Source: an uncultured bacterium
GTDB taxonomy: Bacteria; Verrucomicrobiota; Kiritimatiellia; RFP12; UBA1067
Direction: 5' to 3'
Assembly (NCBI GenBank): GCA_902776615.1
Contig: CACYQU010000025.1
Span: forward strand, 1-32,313
DNA length: 32,313 nucleotides
Positions 1-7,366 of this stretch are shown here, piece by piece; positions within the stretch are counted from its first letter, which is position 1; every line of letters begins with the position of its first letter. Under the pieces are notes generated by a model, which saw only the letters and a list, made by a program, of their open reading frames with translations, was not told the origin of the DNA and did not search any database. The position numbers were made by a program, and so were the translations under genes.

Positions 1-348
1 GGGATGCCGTACGTTCTTGAATGCATCCGCCGTCTGCTTCCGTATCGTGTCGCTCGGCGCGAACCACAACACGAACGGATAATCCTTTGACTGCGCCTCG
101 GCGACGATCTTCAGCGAATGCGCCGCAAGTATCGTCTTGCCGCCGCCTGTCGGAACCTTGATGCAGACAGTTGGCACGTCCTCCATCCCGTTCGGCGATT
201 TGTAGCCATAGTCCGCACCAAGGCGCAGCCGCACGTCGCCCTCCGCCGTCACCGTCTTGTAGGCGGTCTCCGGCGACTCGAACGCGCACCTCTCGAAATA
301 CGCCTTGACTGCGGCCAGCGTGTTCTTCTGGTAGTTCGTCAATGTCAT
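1..348 (-). CDS. res: Type III restriction endonuclease Res subunit (N-terminal part)
   Basis: This is the first 116 codons of a gene that continues past the left edge. The product is the DEAD/DEAH-type helicase-nuclease subunit of a type III restriction-modification enzyme, which in known systems works only in complex with Mod. Visible are an N-terminal segment (MTLTNYQKNTL) and a Walker A loop VPTGGGKT at about residues 65-72, followed by VLWFAPSDTIRKQ, typical of the helicase Ia region. The ATG at 348 overlaps the stop of the upstream DUF1016 gene (ATGA), and GGAGG lies just ahead of it, so the two are translationally coupled. The helicase motifs beyond the Walker A/Ia region and the nuclease domain lie outside the window, so whether the gene is intact cannot be judged. 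The partner Mod in this locus is broken. Confidence 0.88.
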   Translation of the reverse strand, partial: MTLTNYQKNTLAAVKAYFERCAFESPETAYKTVTAEGDVRLRLGADYGYKSPNGMEDVPTVCIKVPTGGGKTILAAHSLKIVAEAQSKDYPFVLWFAPSDTIRKQTADAFKNVRHP

Positions 349-1559
349 TTCGCTTCCTCCATTATCTCCGTAAGGCCTTTCAGCATCGGTTCAAGTTCTC
401 GATACGCCTTCGGCACCCTTTTGTCACTTCGGAACACGGCGACACCCATTGGCTTCGTCATGTCGCGGATCGCCATCTCCACAAAACCCCTGTTCGCTTC
501 ACGACACAGGACAATCCCGATGGACGGATTCTCGTCGGGTCTCTTCACCTTGTCATCAAGCGCGGACAGATAGAAGTTCAGCTGTCCAAGGTACGCAGGC
601 TTGAACTTCCCGCCTTTCAGTTCAAGGGCGATCAGGCATTTCAGCGCTCGATTGTAGAACAGAAGATCGATAAACTGCTCCTCGTCCTGCACTATAACAC
701 GGAACTGCTCGCCCATGAAGCAGAAGTCTGGTCCAAGTGACATCATGAATTTGCGTATGTTTGCCACGATCTCATGCTCCAGCAGCTTCTCGTCAACGTC
801 TCCTTCGTCTTCGCCGACGTTGATGCCCTCAAGGAACACCTCGTCCGAGAACATCCTTGCCGCCCGCGCCGCCAGTTCATGCGCGGGAATCGTCAGCGCG
901 AAATTGTTGGGCAGTTTGCCGCGCCGCCTGTAGTCCCCTGCCCTTATATGCGTCTTCAACGCGGTGACGCTCCAGAACTCGGTCGCCGCCCGTCGAATGT
1001 AGTACCACATCTCTTCAGGCTGCTTGCATTTCTCGAATAACACCGTGTGTTGCGTGAATGGTACAGCGCAAAAGCATGCAAAGTCCGCTTCCGACATTTC
1101 GCCCATTGTCGATGGGCGAAATTCGGAATCTGCAACCATAAGGACGGCGTTTCCCGACAAATCGCCCATTGCCGATGGGCGATTTGCCATGGGCAATCTA
1201 CTGTCAGTCGCCAATTCGTCAATCACCGATTGACGAATTGCCTCCGGACACCACACCTCAAAAAAACGTCGCATCCTTTTGATTGAACTTTCCGAGAAAC
1301 CCTTCAAACCCGGCAACTCCTGCTGAAGCCTTGCTGAAATCTCGGCGATTGCCCCGGTTCCCCACTTTCCTTTACGTGAATTCACCGAAACGTATGCACC
1401 TGTTCCAAAGTACAATTTGAGCATTTCCGCGTTCGCCAGACGCGCCGCCATGTAGCGCGTTCTGAGAATCGCCGCCTTTATCTCTCGAACTGCCGCAACG
1501 ATTCCACGAGAACCAACACTACTCTCCGCATTTCCCAATTTACGCGTTACACTCTTCAT
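345..1559 (-). CDS. DUF1016 (YhcG-like) PD-(D/E)XK nuclease-domain protein
   Basis: This is a 404-residue protein of the DUF1016/YhcG family, often found inside restriction-modification loci and thought to act on DNA; its exact role is not known. The N-terminal half (about residues 20-105) is the helical DUF1016_N part with SESSIKRMRRFFE. The C-terminal half has the nuclease core, with D298 in FIDLLFYN and ELK at 313-315, followed by GQLNFYLSALDD. The start ATG at 1559 is preceded by GGAGGG at good spacing. It sits between the Mod remnant (15-base gap) and res (ATGA overlap). Residues 107-157 are unusual: three DNA hairpins encode a repeated peptide of the form R-[PQ]-S-x-[MI]-[GD]-[DE]-[LM]. 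The frame is kept throughout. The family call is firm; activity is inference. Confidence 0.88.
   Translation of the reverse strand: MKSVTRKLGNAESSVGSRGIVAAVREIKAAILRTRYMAARLANAEMLKLYFGTGAYVSVNSRKGKWGTGAIAEISARLQQELPGLKGFSESSIKRMRRFFEVWCPEAIRQSVIDELATDSRLPMANRPSAMGDLSGNAVLMVADSEFRPSTMGEMSEADFACFCAVPFTQHTVLFEKCKQPEEMWYYIRRAATEFWSVTALKTHIRAGDYRRRGKLPNNFALTIPAHELAARAARMFSDEVFLEGINVGEDEGDVDEKLLEHEIVANIRKFMMSLGPDFCFMGEQFRVIVQDEEQFIDLLFYNRALKCLIALELKGGKFKPAYLGQLNFYLSALDDKVKRPDENPSIGIVLCREANRGFVEMAIRDMTKPMGVAVFRSDKRVPKAYRELEPMLKGLTEIMEEAK
1091..1126. repeat. Hairpin A inside the DUF1016 gene
   Basis: An 11-bp perfect inverted repeat (ATTTCGCCCAT at 1096-1106 and its complement at 1112-1122) encloses a 5-base loop. 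It extends by four more pairs (CCGA/TCGG) after a one-base bulge. It encodes residues 145-157 (FRPSTMGEMS) of the DUF1016 protein and shares its CGCCCAT core with hairpin B. Confidence 0.9.
1158..1186. repeat. Hairpin B inside the DUF1016 gene
   Basis: A perfect 12-bp stem (CAAATCGCCCAT at 1158-1169, complement at 1175-1186) has a 5-base loop TGCCG. It encodes residues 125-134 (NRPSAMGDL). The loop and the inner stem match hairpin A, 63 bases away, except for single-base changes. Confidence 0.92.
1212..1240. repeat. Hairpin C inside the DUF1016 gene
   Basis: A perfect 12-bp stem (CAATTCGTCAAT at 1212-1223, complement at 1229-1240) has a 5-base loop CACCG. It encodes residues 107-116 (IRQSVIDEL). 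The stem sequence differs from A and B, but stem length, loop length and reading phase are the same. It lies 54 bases (18 codons) from hairpin B. Confidence 0.92.
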
Positions 1560-1574
1560 CTTGTACCCTCCAAT

Positions 1575-2977
1575 CTACCTTCTCGTCACCAGGTCATACG
1601 GTGTCTGGCGGAACTCGATCTTCAACGCCTCCAATGTCGAAGCCATCAAACGACACGCCTCGCCATAGACGACGATCTTCTCATATTCGGGAGGGCGAGC
1701 GTCCACGCGAGCCACCGCCAAATCCGCCTGTATCACCTCCAACGTCTTGCGCGTCAGCACATTGCCGCCGTTTACGCTCCTGTCCTTAAGGATACCGTTG
1801 TACAGAAGCGCATACGCCGTTCCCTCATGTACGCCAAGTACCGTGGATTTCTTGCCGCCAATATAAGGTGTCTTCGTCTCGGAAAACCACACATGCGCCG
1901 CCATCACGTCAAACGGAATGTCACCCGTCAGCGAACCGTCCTCGTTCAAGATCGCCTCGCCCAGCTCGTAGTAACGGAAACCGCCGCCGCCCTGCCACTT
2001 CACCGCCAATCAAGAACCAGTTCGCCAGGATTCGTAGCAATAGTCAGTATGCGCTCAATGAGTCGCTCGGGCTTGGGAGTTTCAAATGGGTTATTGGCGC
2101 CAAAAATGGCGATCACCTCTTTCTTTGATTCGCCCGTATGTCCTACTTCGTCTTGCGGCCACCAAGTCCAAGGCACTATTCCCTTAGATTCTGCAAGGAA
2201 TTGTTTACGTCGGGGAACTCCATTCCCATCTGTTCCAAATGTTACACGGTCATCTTCAAGAGCCTTTTTGTACTCGCTCTCCACAACCTTCCAGCAGTTT
2301 CCCGGCGGAGGTCGATGTACCGTCCCATTTGGGGCAACAATTTCATACATCTGATTTGGCCGATAGCCTTGTGCCAACAACGAAACCGATTGCCACGGTC
2401 CTCGCGGATCATGATCAGGATTCTTGTACGCTTTCATCTGCTTCTCTGTCAATGGCAACAGATTGCGCGTTTTCTTGAACCGCTCTTTGTCCTTAACATA
2501 AACTAGAATATATTCGTGCGAATCTCCGATTGCTTCGCGATTCTCTCGTGAGAAACGCTTTTGCCATACAACAGTTGTAAGAAAATTCTGCCTCCCAAAC
2601 ACCTCATCGCAAATGACTTTCAAGTATGCCTGCTCATCGTCGTCGATGGAAATCCAGATGCTGCCGTCCTCGCGCATGAAATCACGCAAAAGCTTGAGGC
2701 GCGGGTACATCATGTTGAGCCAAGTGGAGTGTTCGAGGTTGTCGTCGTAGTGCTCGAACGCGGAGCCGGTGTTGTACGGCGGATCGATGTAGATGCATTT
2801 CACCTCGCCCGCGTAAAACGGCAACAGCGCCTTCAGCGCCTCCAGATTGTCGCCATGCACAAGAACATTGTCGCCCGAACCATACGACAGCGACTTGTCC
2901 TCGCGTAGAATCTTCATGACGACCTCCTTGACGGCCTTCGTCGCCTTTTCCCTTCCCATCCAATTTAGCGTTGGCAT
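1575..2977 (-). pseudogene. mod: Type III DNA methyltransferase Mod, broken by an internal deletion
   Basis: This is the adenine methyltransferase subunit of a type III R-M system, split into two frames. The first part (2977 to 2000, 325 residues) starts MPTLNW, has the catalytic DPPY motif at residues 65-68 and ends abruptly at GELVLDWR-stop. The second part (to 1575) resumes in another frame with AVKWQGGGGFRYYELGE and has a normal family C-terminus. Intact relatives have about 50 residues between these points, including the SAM-binding FxGxG motif that directly follows LVLD. The lesion is therefore a deletion of that segment plus a frameshift near 2000-2010. AGGAG precedes the ATG at 2977. 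An in-frame upstream start at 3067, also with GGAGG, would add 30 residues containing a hydrophobic stretch. Methylation activity is very unlikely. A sequencing or assembly error cannot be excluded. Confidence 0.82.
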
Positions 2978-3114
2978 TTTCGGTTCTCCTTCAGCAAATA
3001 GGTTTAACGCGGCCACAACCGCCAACATCACCAAGGCGTGCCTTACGCCTATAGTTGCACCAGTCATAAGCTTTTTCCTCCATTAATCTGCCATCGCCCA
3101 TCATCTGTTAACCT

Positions 3115-4467
3115 CTACTTGAATTTATCGATGTTCTCAGTTAAGAACTGTAAAAAGTTTATTCCCTCAACAAAGAGACGCTTCAAGACTTCCGATAGAG
3201 AAAGACGATCCAAACCTATACGCCTACTAACCCTGATATACTTTTCACCTTTCCTATGCGCAACAAATGTTGACCGAATATCCTGCAAATCCCTAAGAAA
3301 CTTTACATGTTGCTCTGAGCCAAGAACATTGCGCTGTTTAAGAACCTTATCAAACAACGATATGCCTCGCTCATCGCAAGACAAAAACCTATGCAACTCT
3401 TTTTCATTCAAGGAATCAATCAATATCTTGGTTAATGCAAGGATCTGCTCGTCAAACTCTTTCTGTTCGTTATGCGTCAAAAGCTTTAATGCCGACATAT
3501 AATGTTGATCTTGCTCCGTGAGCGGCAAAAGAAGATGCCATCCCAGTTCTTCCCACCCTACAGTTAGCAATTTGTAATAACCACTCTTAAACACTGCAAC
3601 AGGGTGGGGTGAATCACAGAACTCTGCATCAATCTGCGACCTGAAGAACGTGTCGCTCACCTCGCCCTTTAATACATTTTGTGACGCAAAGTGAAGTTGT
3701 TGCGCATATGGCAGAGACCCGAGGTCTCCCAGACAGACACTCACGCAATCTGTTCCATGATTATCTATCTGTATGCACCACAAAACACTTCCATCTCTCT
3801 TGCATCGCAAACAACCACTTTCCACATCATAGCGGCTCGGTTCATCTCTATATTTATCCAGAACCGAAGTCCTAAAAAAGACGGGCGTTAAAAACTGCGG
3901 TGCTCCCGGATTCGCACCAAAGGAATTGGCTAACCGTTTCGGCTCGCATGTGTACATAATGGGCACGCCCGTAGGAGAAACTCCTATCTTAAAATCAGCG
4001 TACCGCCCATCATAGACATTGTCATCATCTTCCTCAACCGTGTTGTCACTTGAAGTTTTGTTATCTGGTCCTGAAATTTCATATGTCAACTCTGAAAACT
4101 TCTGCGCAAGGACAGGCCCAAGTACATCGTCTGCAAATTGTTGAACAATACGATTGTATTCTAGCGGTTCCAAATGATCTTTTAATCTGGGAACAACATT
4201 TGCAACCCATAAGCGTCCCTCATTATATCCTTCTCCAGCAGGCGTATAGGCGAGCGCCAATAACGCCACAACCGTGTTACCATCATCTTTATATAGAAAG
4301 CATGCATACGGTTCTGATATGGTGTTGCCAATTCTTTCCGTTGCATCCGCATCAAAGCTCCACCTCCTTGCCAATGCCTCTTGATCAATGAAATTCCGTA
4401 TTTCATTGATTAGATGGCTTGCGACTTTTGCGGTGCATTTTACTATGAGATCTGTGAAGTGCGCCAT
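3115..4467 (-). CDS. Defence-island protein of unknown function with HEPN-like RX5H motif
   Basis: I do not recognise a family for this 450-residue soluble protein. It is visibly AT-richer than its neighbours and uses different codons, which suggests transfer. The N-terminal half is mixed alpha/beta with an acidic stretch (EEDDDN) near residue 145. The C-terminal third is helical and carries R398-STFVA-H404 followed by RKG, which fits the RX4-6H signature of HEPN ribonucleases. HEPN proteins are common effectors in restriction and abortive-infection islands, so an RNase role is a reasonable guess and no more. The ATG at 4467 follows AAAAGG/AGG. It lies 85 bases after the Mrr gene and about 50 bases before the Mod reading frame, in the same orientation. 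There are no membrane segments or signal peptide. Confidence 0.8.
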   Translation of the reverse strand: MAHFTDLIVKCTAKVASHLINEIRNFIDQEALARRWSFDADATERIGNTISEPYACFLYKDDGNTVVALLALAYTPAGEGYNEGRLWVANVVPRLKDHLEPLEYNRIVQQFADDVLGPVLAQKFSELTYEISGPDNKTSSDNTVEEDDDNVYDGRYADFKIGVSPTGVPIMYTCEPKRLANSFGANPGAPQFLTPVFFRTSVLDKYRDEPSRYDVESGCLRCKRDGSVLWCIQIDNHGTDCVSVCLGDLGSLPYAQQLHFASQNVLKGEVSDTFFRSQIDAEFCDSPHPVAVFKSGYYKLLTVGWEELGWHLLLPLTEQDQHYMSALKLLTHNEQKEFDEQILALTKILIDSLNEKELHRFLSCDERGISLFDKVLKQRNVLGSEQHVKFLRDLQDIRSTFVAHRKGEKYIRVSRRIGLDRLSLSEVLKRLFVEGINFLQFLTENIDKFK

Positions 4468-4552
4468 ATCCTAACCTTTTAACTTATCTGCGGATTCCTC
4501 GGCGACTTATAACATCTCATGCTACTATTTCCATCCATCTGCTTAGTCCCTC

Positions 4553-5470
4553 TTACTCTTCCGAATCATAGAACTCGTCCAGCACGTATGTTTGAACAGG
4601 CTTGATATAGAGCTGGTATCGTATGACCAGTTTCACAAGTTCATTGCCGTCTATCAACGTAATGGGCGAGCCTTCTTTTGCGGCGGTCCGCGCCGCAGTC
4701 GTAAATCTACCGTTGGTGATGAACACACCGTAGTCTGCTTGGTACTTGTTCATCGCGCCTAGGAACTCATTGATCTGCGGTTCCCTGACGGGGCCTGAAT
4801 TATATCGTTTACACTGTATGACAACCCGTGTCGTCCTAAAATCGCTCCTGTCGATATGATACCCGTATCCATCGATTCCGCCGTCGTTGCTGACTTGAAC
4901 ACCCTTCTCCGTGAACTCCACTCCCATTTTCGTCAACAGTGCTCTTGAAAAAGCCTCAAACTTCTTTGGAGACATTTTCGCTATCGCAGCAAGCAACTTT
5001 TCGTTGATCTCGTCCTTGATCTTATCTTCGCCCTGCGTCTCCTCTTCACTGTCGTCAACATCGAACGTCTTCTGCTTTTTGCTTTTGCTGAGTTCTTCCC
5101 AATGTTTCCTCGACGCCTCAATTATCGTCCAGGCATCCAATTTATCCAAGTCAAGATTCTCGCCCTTTTCCGTCAGAACGACAGGCGACGAATGCGTAAA
5201 CGTCACCAAGTCATTGAACAGTAGATCCTTGATGGCGAAGTTGAACTTGAAATTGAATTCCTTGTACGTGTTCCCCGTCCTCTTGGACTGCTTCACTTCC
5301 TCTGCGTATTCCGCAATCTGGTCATCCAAATCGGCAATACGTTCTTTAATCTCCGAACGCTCCAACTGCCCACCCGCATCCTGCAACACTTTCAGGATAG
5401 GCTTGATCAGATATGCAATCTTCCCGTCGGCTGTCCTCTTACTCAGTTTCACACCATCTTCTTTCTTCAT
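4553..5470 (-). CDS. mrr: Mrr-family restriction endonuclease (type IV, modification-dependent)
   Basis: This 305-residue enzyme belongs to the Mrr family, which cuts foreign DNA carrying modified bases. Residues about 15-110 form the N-terminal winged-helix (Mrr_N-like) DNA-binding part. A charged linker (about 128-155, KSKKQK and DDSEEE) follows. The C-terminal catalytic domain starts at MSPKKFEAFSRALL. Catalytic residues are visible: D200 in GGIDGYG and Q219-C-K221 in VVIQCKRY. YGVFITNGRFT then matches the family core. The ATG at 5470 has AGGAG eight bases upstream. It precedes the HEPN-like and type III genes. In E. coli, Mrr is triggered by type III adenine methylation, which makes the dead Mod alongside notable. 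Confidence 0.92.
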   Translation of the reverse strand: MKKEDGVKLSKRTADGKIAYLIKPILKVLQDAGGQLERSEIKERIADLDDQIAEYAEEVKQSKRTGNTYKEFNFKFNFAIKDLLFNDLVTFTHSSPVVLTEKGENLDLDKLDAWTIIEASRKHWEELSKSKKQKTFDVDDSEEETQGEDKIKDEINEKLLAAIAKMSPKKFEAFSRALLTKMGVEFTEKGVQVSNDGGIDGYGYHIDRSDFRTTRVVIQCKRYNSGPVREPQINEFLGAMNKYQADYGVFITNGRFTTAARTAAKEGSPITLIDGNELVKLVIRYQLYIKPVQTYVLDEFYDSEE

Positions 5471-5494
5471 TTCGACTGCTCCTATCGTCTGATT

Positions 5495-5724
5495 TCAAAT
5501 GTGTTTACGCGCAATCGCGCTGTCCTTCAGCAGAACCGCAAGCACCTCTTCTGGAATGCTCCATTCCAGAATATCGCGGTCGAAGCCGCGTGTCTCTTTT
5601 GCGTGTTGCTCAATCATCATTTCAACAACAATATTATGCCATTCCCGTAGTTTTCCATCCACTCCTAACGCCGTCTTCTCGACGCGGCGGATTTCGGATG
5701 GGTCGTTTTGACACTGCCCTTCAT
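5495..5724 (-). CDS. Small ORF heading the defence island, possibly frameshifted
   Basis: An extended -10 box sits 6 bases before an ATG at 5724, but that frame stops after 19 codons. A different frame stays open through the region to TGA at 5495-5497. It reads as convincing protein: EIRRVEKTALG, then LREWHNIVVEMM, then ILEWSIPEEVLAVLLKDSA. The best start in this frame is GTG at 5662 (55 residues), though its Shine-Dalgarno sequence is poorly spaced. A single frame change near 5700 would join the ATG to the conserved-looking frame. It may be a degraded gene, a GTG-started small protein, or a sequencing error. I do not recognise the family. It ends 24 bases before the mrr start and would be the first gene of the island operon. 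Confidence 0.4.
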
Positions 5725-5730
5725 GCGTAT

Positions 5731-5742
5731 ATTATACCAAAA
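5731..5742 (-). promoter_or_regulatory. Extended -10 promoter at the head of the defence island
   Basis: Read on the minus strand this is TTTTGGTATAAT, identical in its core to the boxes of dnaX, the M50 protease gene and ydbH. The hexamer ends 6 bases before the ATG at 5724, so the transcript should begin at or next to that ATG. Confidence 0.65.
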
Positions 5743-5974
5743 TACCTCACGGTCCGTCCTTTCGATTCGATTGTCATCGAAGGACCGTTAGCTTATTTTT
5801 GGTCTGACGCTCGCGCGCGGCCACAAAGGCGTTGGAAGCGGCTTCTAGGCAGGAACATATCAACCTCGGCCCGCGGTTGTCTCGAATGCCAAAAACAACG
5901 GGTGTCGTGTAGATCTCAAAACCGGAAAAGCGTAACGCAAAAATCGGGGGTGAGGCGTCCAGACATGCGAAAGG
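5737..5974. other. Divergent intergenic region with an inverted repeat
   Basis: No gene is supported here. An imperfect inverted repeat lies at about 5750-5787 (CGGTCC and CCTTTCGAT on the left, ATCGAAGGACCG on the right), with TTATTTTT following on the plus side. It may be a terminator-like hairpin or an operator between the two divergent promoters. The remainder shows no further structure that I can support. Confidence 0.4.
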
Positions 5975-5985
5975 TTTGGTATAAT
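5975..5985 (+). promoter_or_regulatory. Extended -10 promoter of the ydbH-like operon
   Basis: TTTGGTATAAT ends 7 bases before the GTG start at 5993, with no recognisable -35. Predicted transcription starts at or one base before the start codon. This is the plus-strand counterpart of the same box seen at minus-strand operon heads. Confidence 0.75.
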
Positions 5986-5992
5986 ATGCGCC

Positions 5993-7366
5993 GTGAAGAA
6001 AGAGACACAAGAAGGCGAAGGAAAACAACGCGGCGGGCGAGTCTGGCCGAGAGCGCTTCTTTGCGCTGCGGCAGGAGCGGTCGCGCTGCTTGCGGCGATT
6101 GTCGCACTCGCGCCGACAATCGCCACCAGGATAAACTATCCAGAGCTTGTGTTCGACCTTTCGACAAACATCACCGGCAAAGCCGCCTCGCTCGTATCCA
6201 ACAAAACGGCACGGGTGAAATTCTTCGTCTCGCGCGGAACAGACACCAAGCTCTCTCTGCATGCCGAAGGCGTGATACTGGACTGGCCGTTCTCGGCCGA
6301 AGCAAACATCGACTGGACCTGGCGGCTCTTCGGCGTGGACGCCAGCGGCGATGCGTCGTTGAGAATCGACGGGTCGCCTTGGGCGGCAACGGCGATGTTC
6401 TCCGCATCATCGTCCGGCGAATGGGAAGCCTCCGCCGAAATGCCGGCCACGGCCGTAGACGAATCCGATCCGGTAACGGGCGCGATACTTTCAAGGTTGG
6501 AAACGCCTGGAATCGAAAACCTGTCCTACGGCGCCACAGTGTCGTTCAAGGGCAGCGCGCGCCAGGCGGAAAAGAGGCCGTGTCCGGAATGGTCCGCATC
6601 TGCGCGCATCAAGAACTGCGACATATCCCTTGAAGCGAACGGAGCGCCGGTGCGCGTGAGCGGTCTGCAGATGGGCGTCGGCGCAAAAGGCATCGCCGAC
6701 CATGCCGACATTTCGCCTATGTTTCCACATGCCGCAGTTGTCGAAGGCGCCGGTTTCACGCTGTCGAACGTATTCGCCAGCGTCCGCGCCACGGAAGCGG
6801 CGCTTCTCGTCACGGAGGCGGGCGCAAGATTGTGCGGCGGAGACATAAAGATGTATTCGTTCTTCCTCGATCCAAAGCGGCTCAATGCCGGGCTTACGCT
6901 TTTTATCGACGGACTTGACGCAGGCGAAACGCTGCGCCATTTCAAGGGATTCAACGGCGAGGCCTCCGGCCGGCTTCACGGCAAGCTGCCGCTCGTTCTG
7001 AGAAACGGAAGCGAGATAAAGCTCGGCCCGGCATACCTCTACTCGACTCCGGGCGAAACCGGAACGATAAGGATATTCGACCCCAAGCCAATAGTGGACC
7101 ATCTCGAACTTGGCGGAGTATCCGCATCCTCGAGGGACAACCTTGCAAAGGCGCTTGCAAACCTCGATTACACGGCACTCAGCATGCGGCTCAAACCCGA
7201 AGGGGCAAACTCCATGGCAATGGCCATTAAAGTCGAAGGTTCGTCAACGCACGGCGAAACAACCGTTCCGGTGTCGTTTGGCATTACATTGCACGGCGAT
7301 CTTGAAACCATTCTCAACACAGGCATAAAGGCTTCAGCAAAAAGACAACAAGGAGTCAGAAAATGA
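5993..7366 (+). CDS. ydbH: YdbH-like AsmA-family intermembrane protein
   Basis: This 457-residue inner-membrane-anchored protein resembles YdbH (the family once named dicarboxylate transport), one of the AsmA-like proteins that bridge the envelope and move phospholipid to the outer membrane in enterobacteria. A charged N-terminus is followed by one transmembrane segment at residues 21-41, then a long periplasmic region with repeated short beta strands. The C-terminal signature GRLHGKLPLVLRNG and the later STPGETGTIRI (about 325-365) are typical of YdbH. It is about half the length of E. coli YdbH. The start is GTG, chosen because the promoter ends 7 bases before it. The stop overlaps the next start (ATGA). 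The linked YnbE/YdbL-like lipoprotein strongly supports the call. Confidence 0.8.
   Translation: MKKETQEGEGKQRGGRVWPRALLCAAAGAVALLAAIVALAPTIATRINYPELVFDLSTNITGKAASLVSNKTARVKFFVSRGTDTKLSLHAEGVILDWPFSAEANIDWTWRLFGVDASGDASLRIDGSPWAATAMFSASSSGEWEASAEMPATAVDESDPVTGAILSRLETPGIENLSYGATVSFKGSARQAEKRPCPEWSASARIKNCDISLEANGAPVRVSGLQMGVGAKGIADHADISPMFPHAAVVEGAGFTLSNVFASVRATEAALLVTEAGARLCGGDIKMYSFFLDPKRLNAGLTLFIDGLDAGETLRHFKGFNGEASGRLHGKLPLVLRNGSEIKLGPAYLYSTPGETGTIRIFDPKPIVDHLELGGVSASSRDNLAKALANLDYTALSMRLKPEGANSMAMAIKVEGSSTHGETTVPVSFGITLHGDLETILNTGIKASAKRQQGVRK

Noticed and set aside
1091..1240. The three hairpins as a CRISPR-like array
   Set aside because: There are only three units, the spacing is variable, the repeats are imperfect, they lie in a coding frame, and no cas genes are present.
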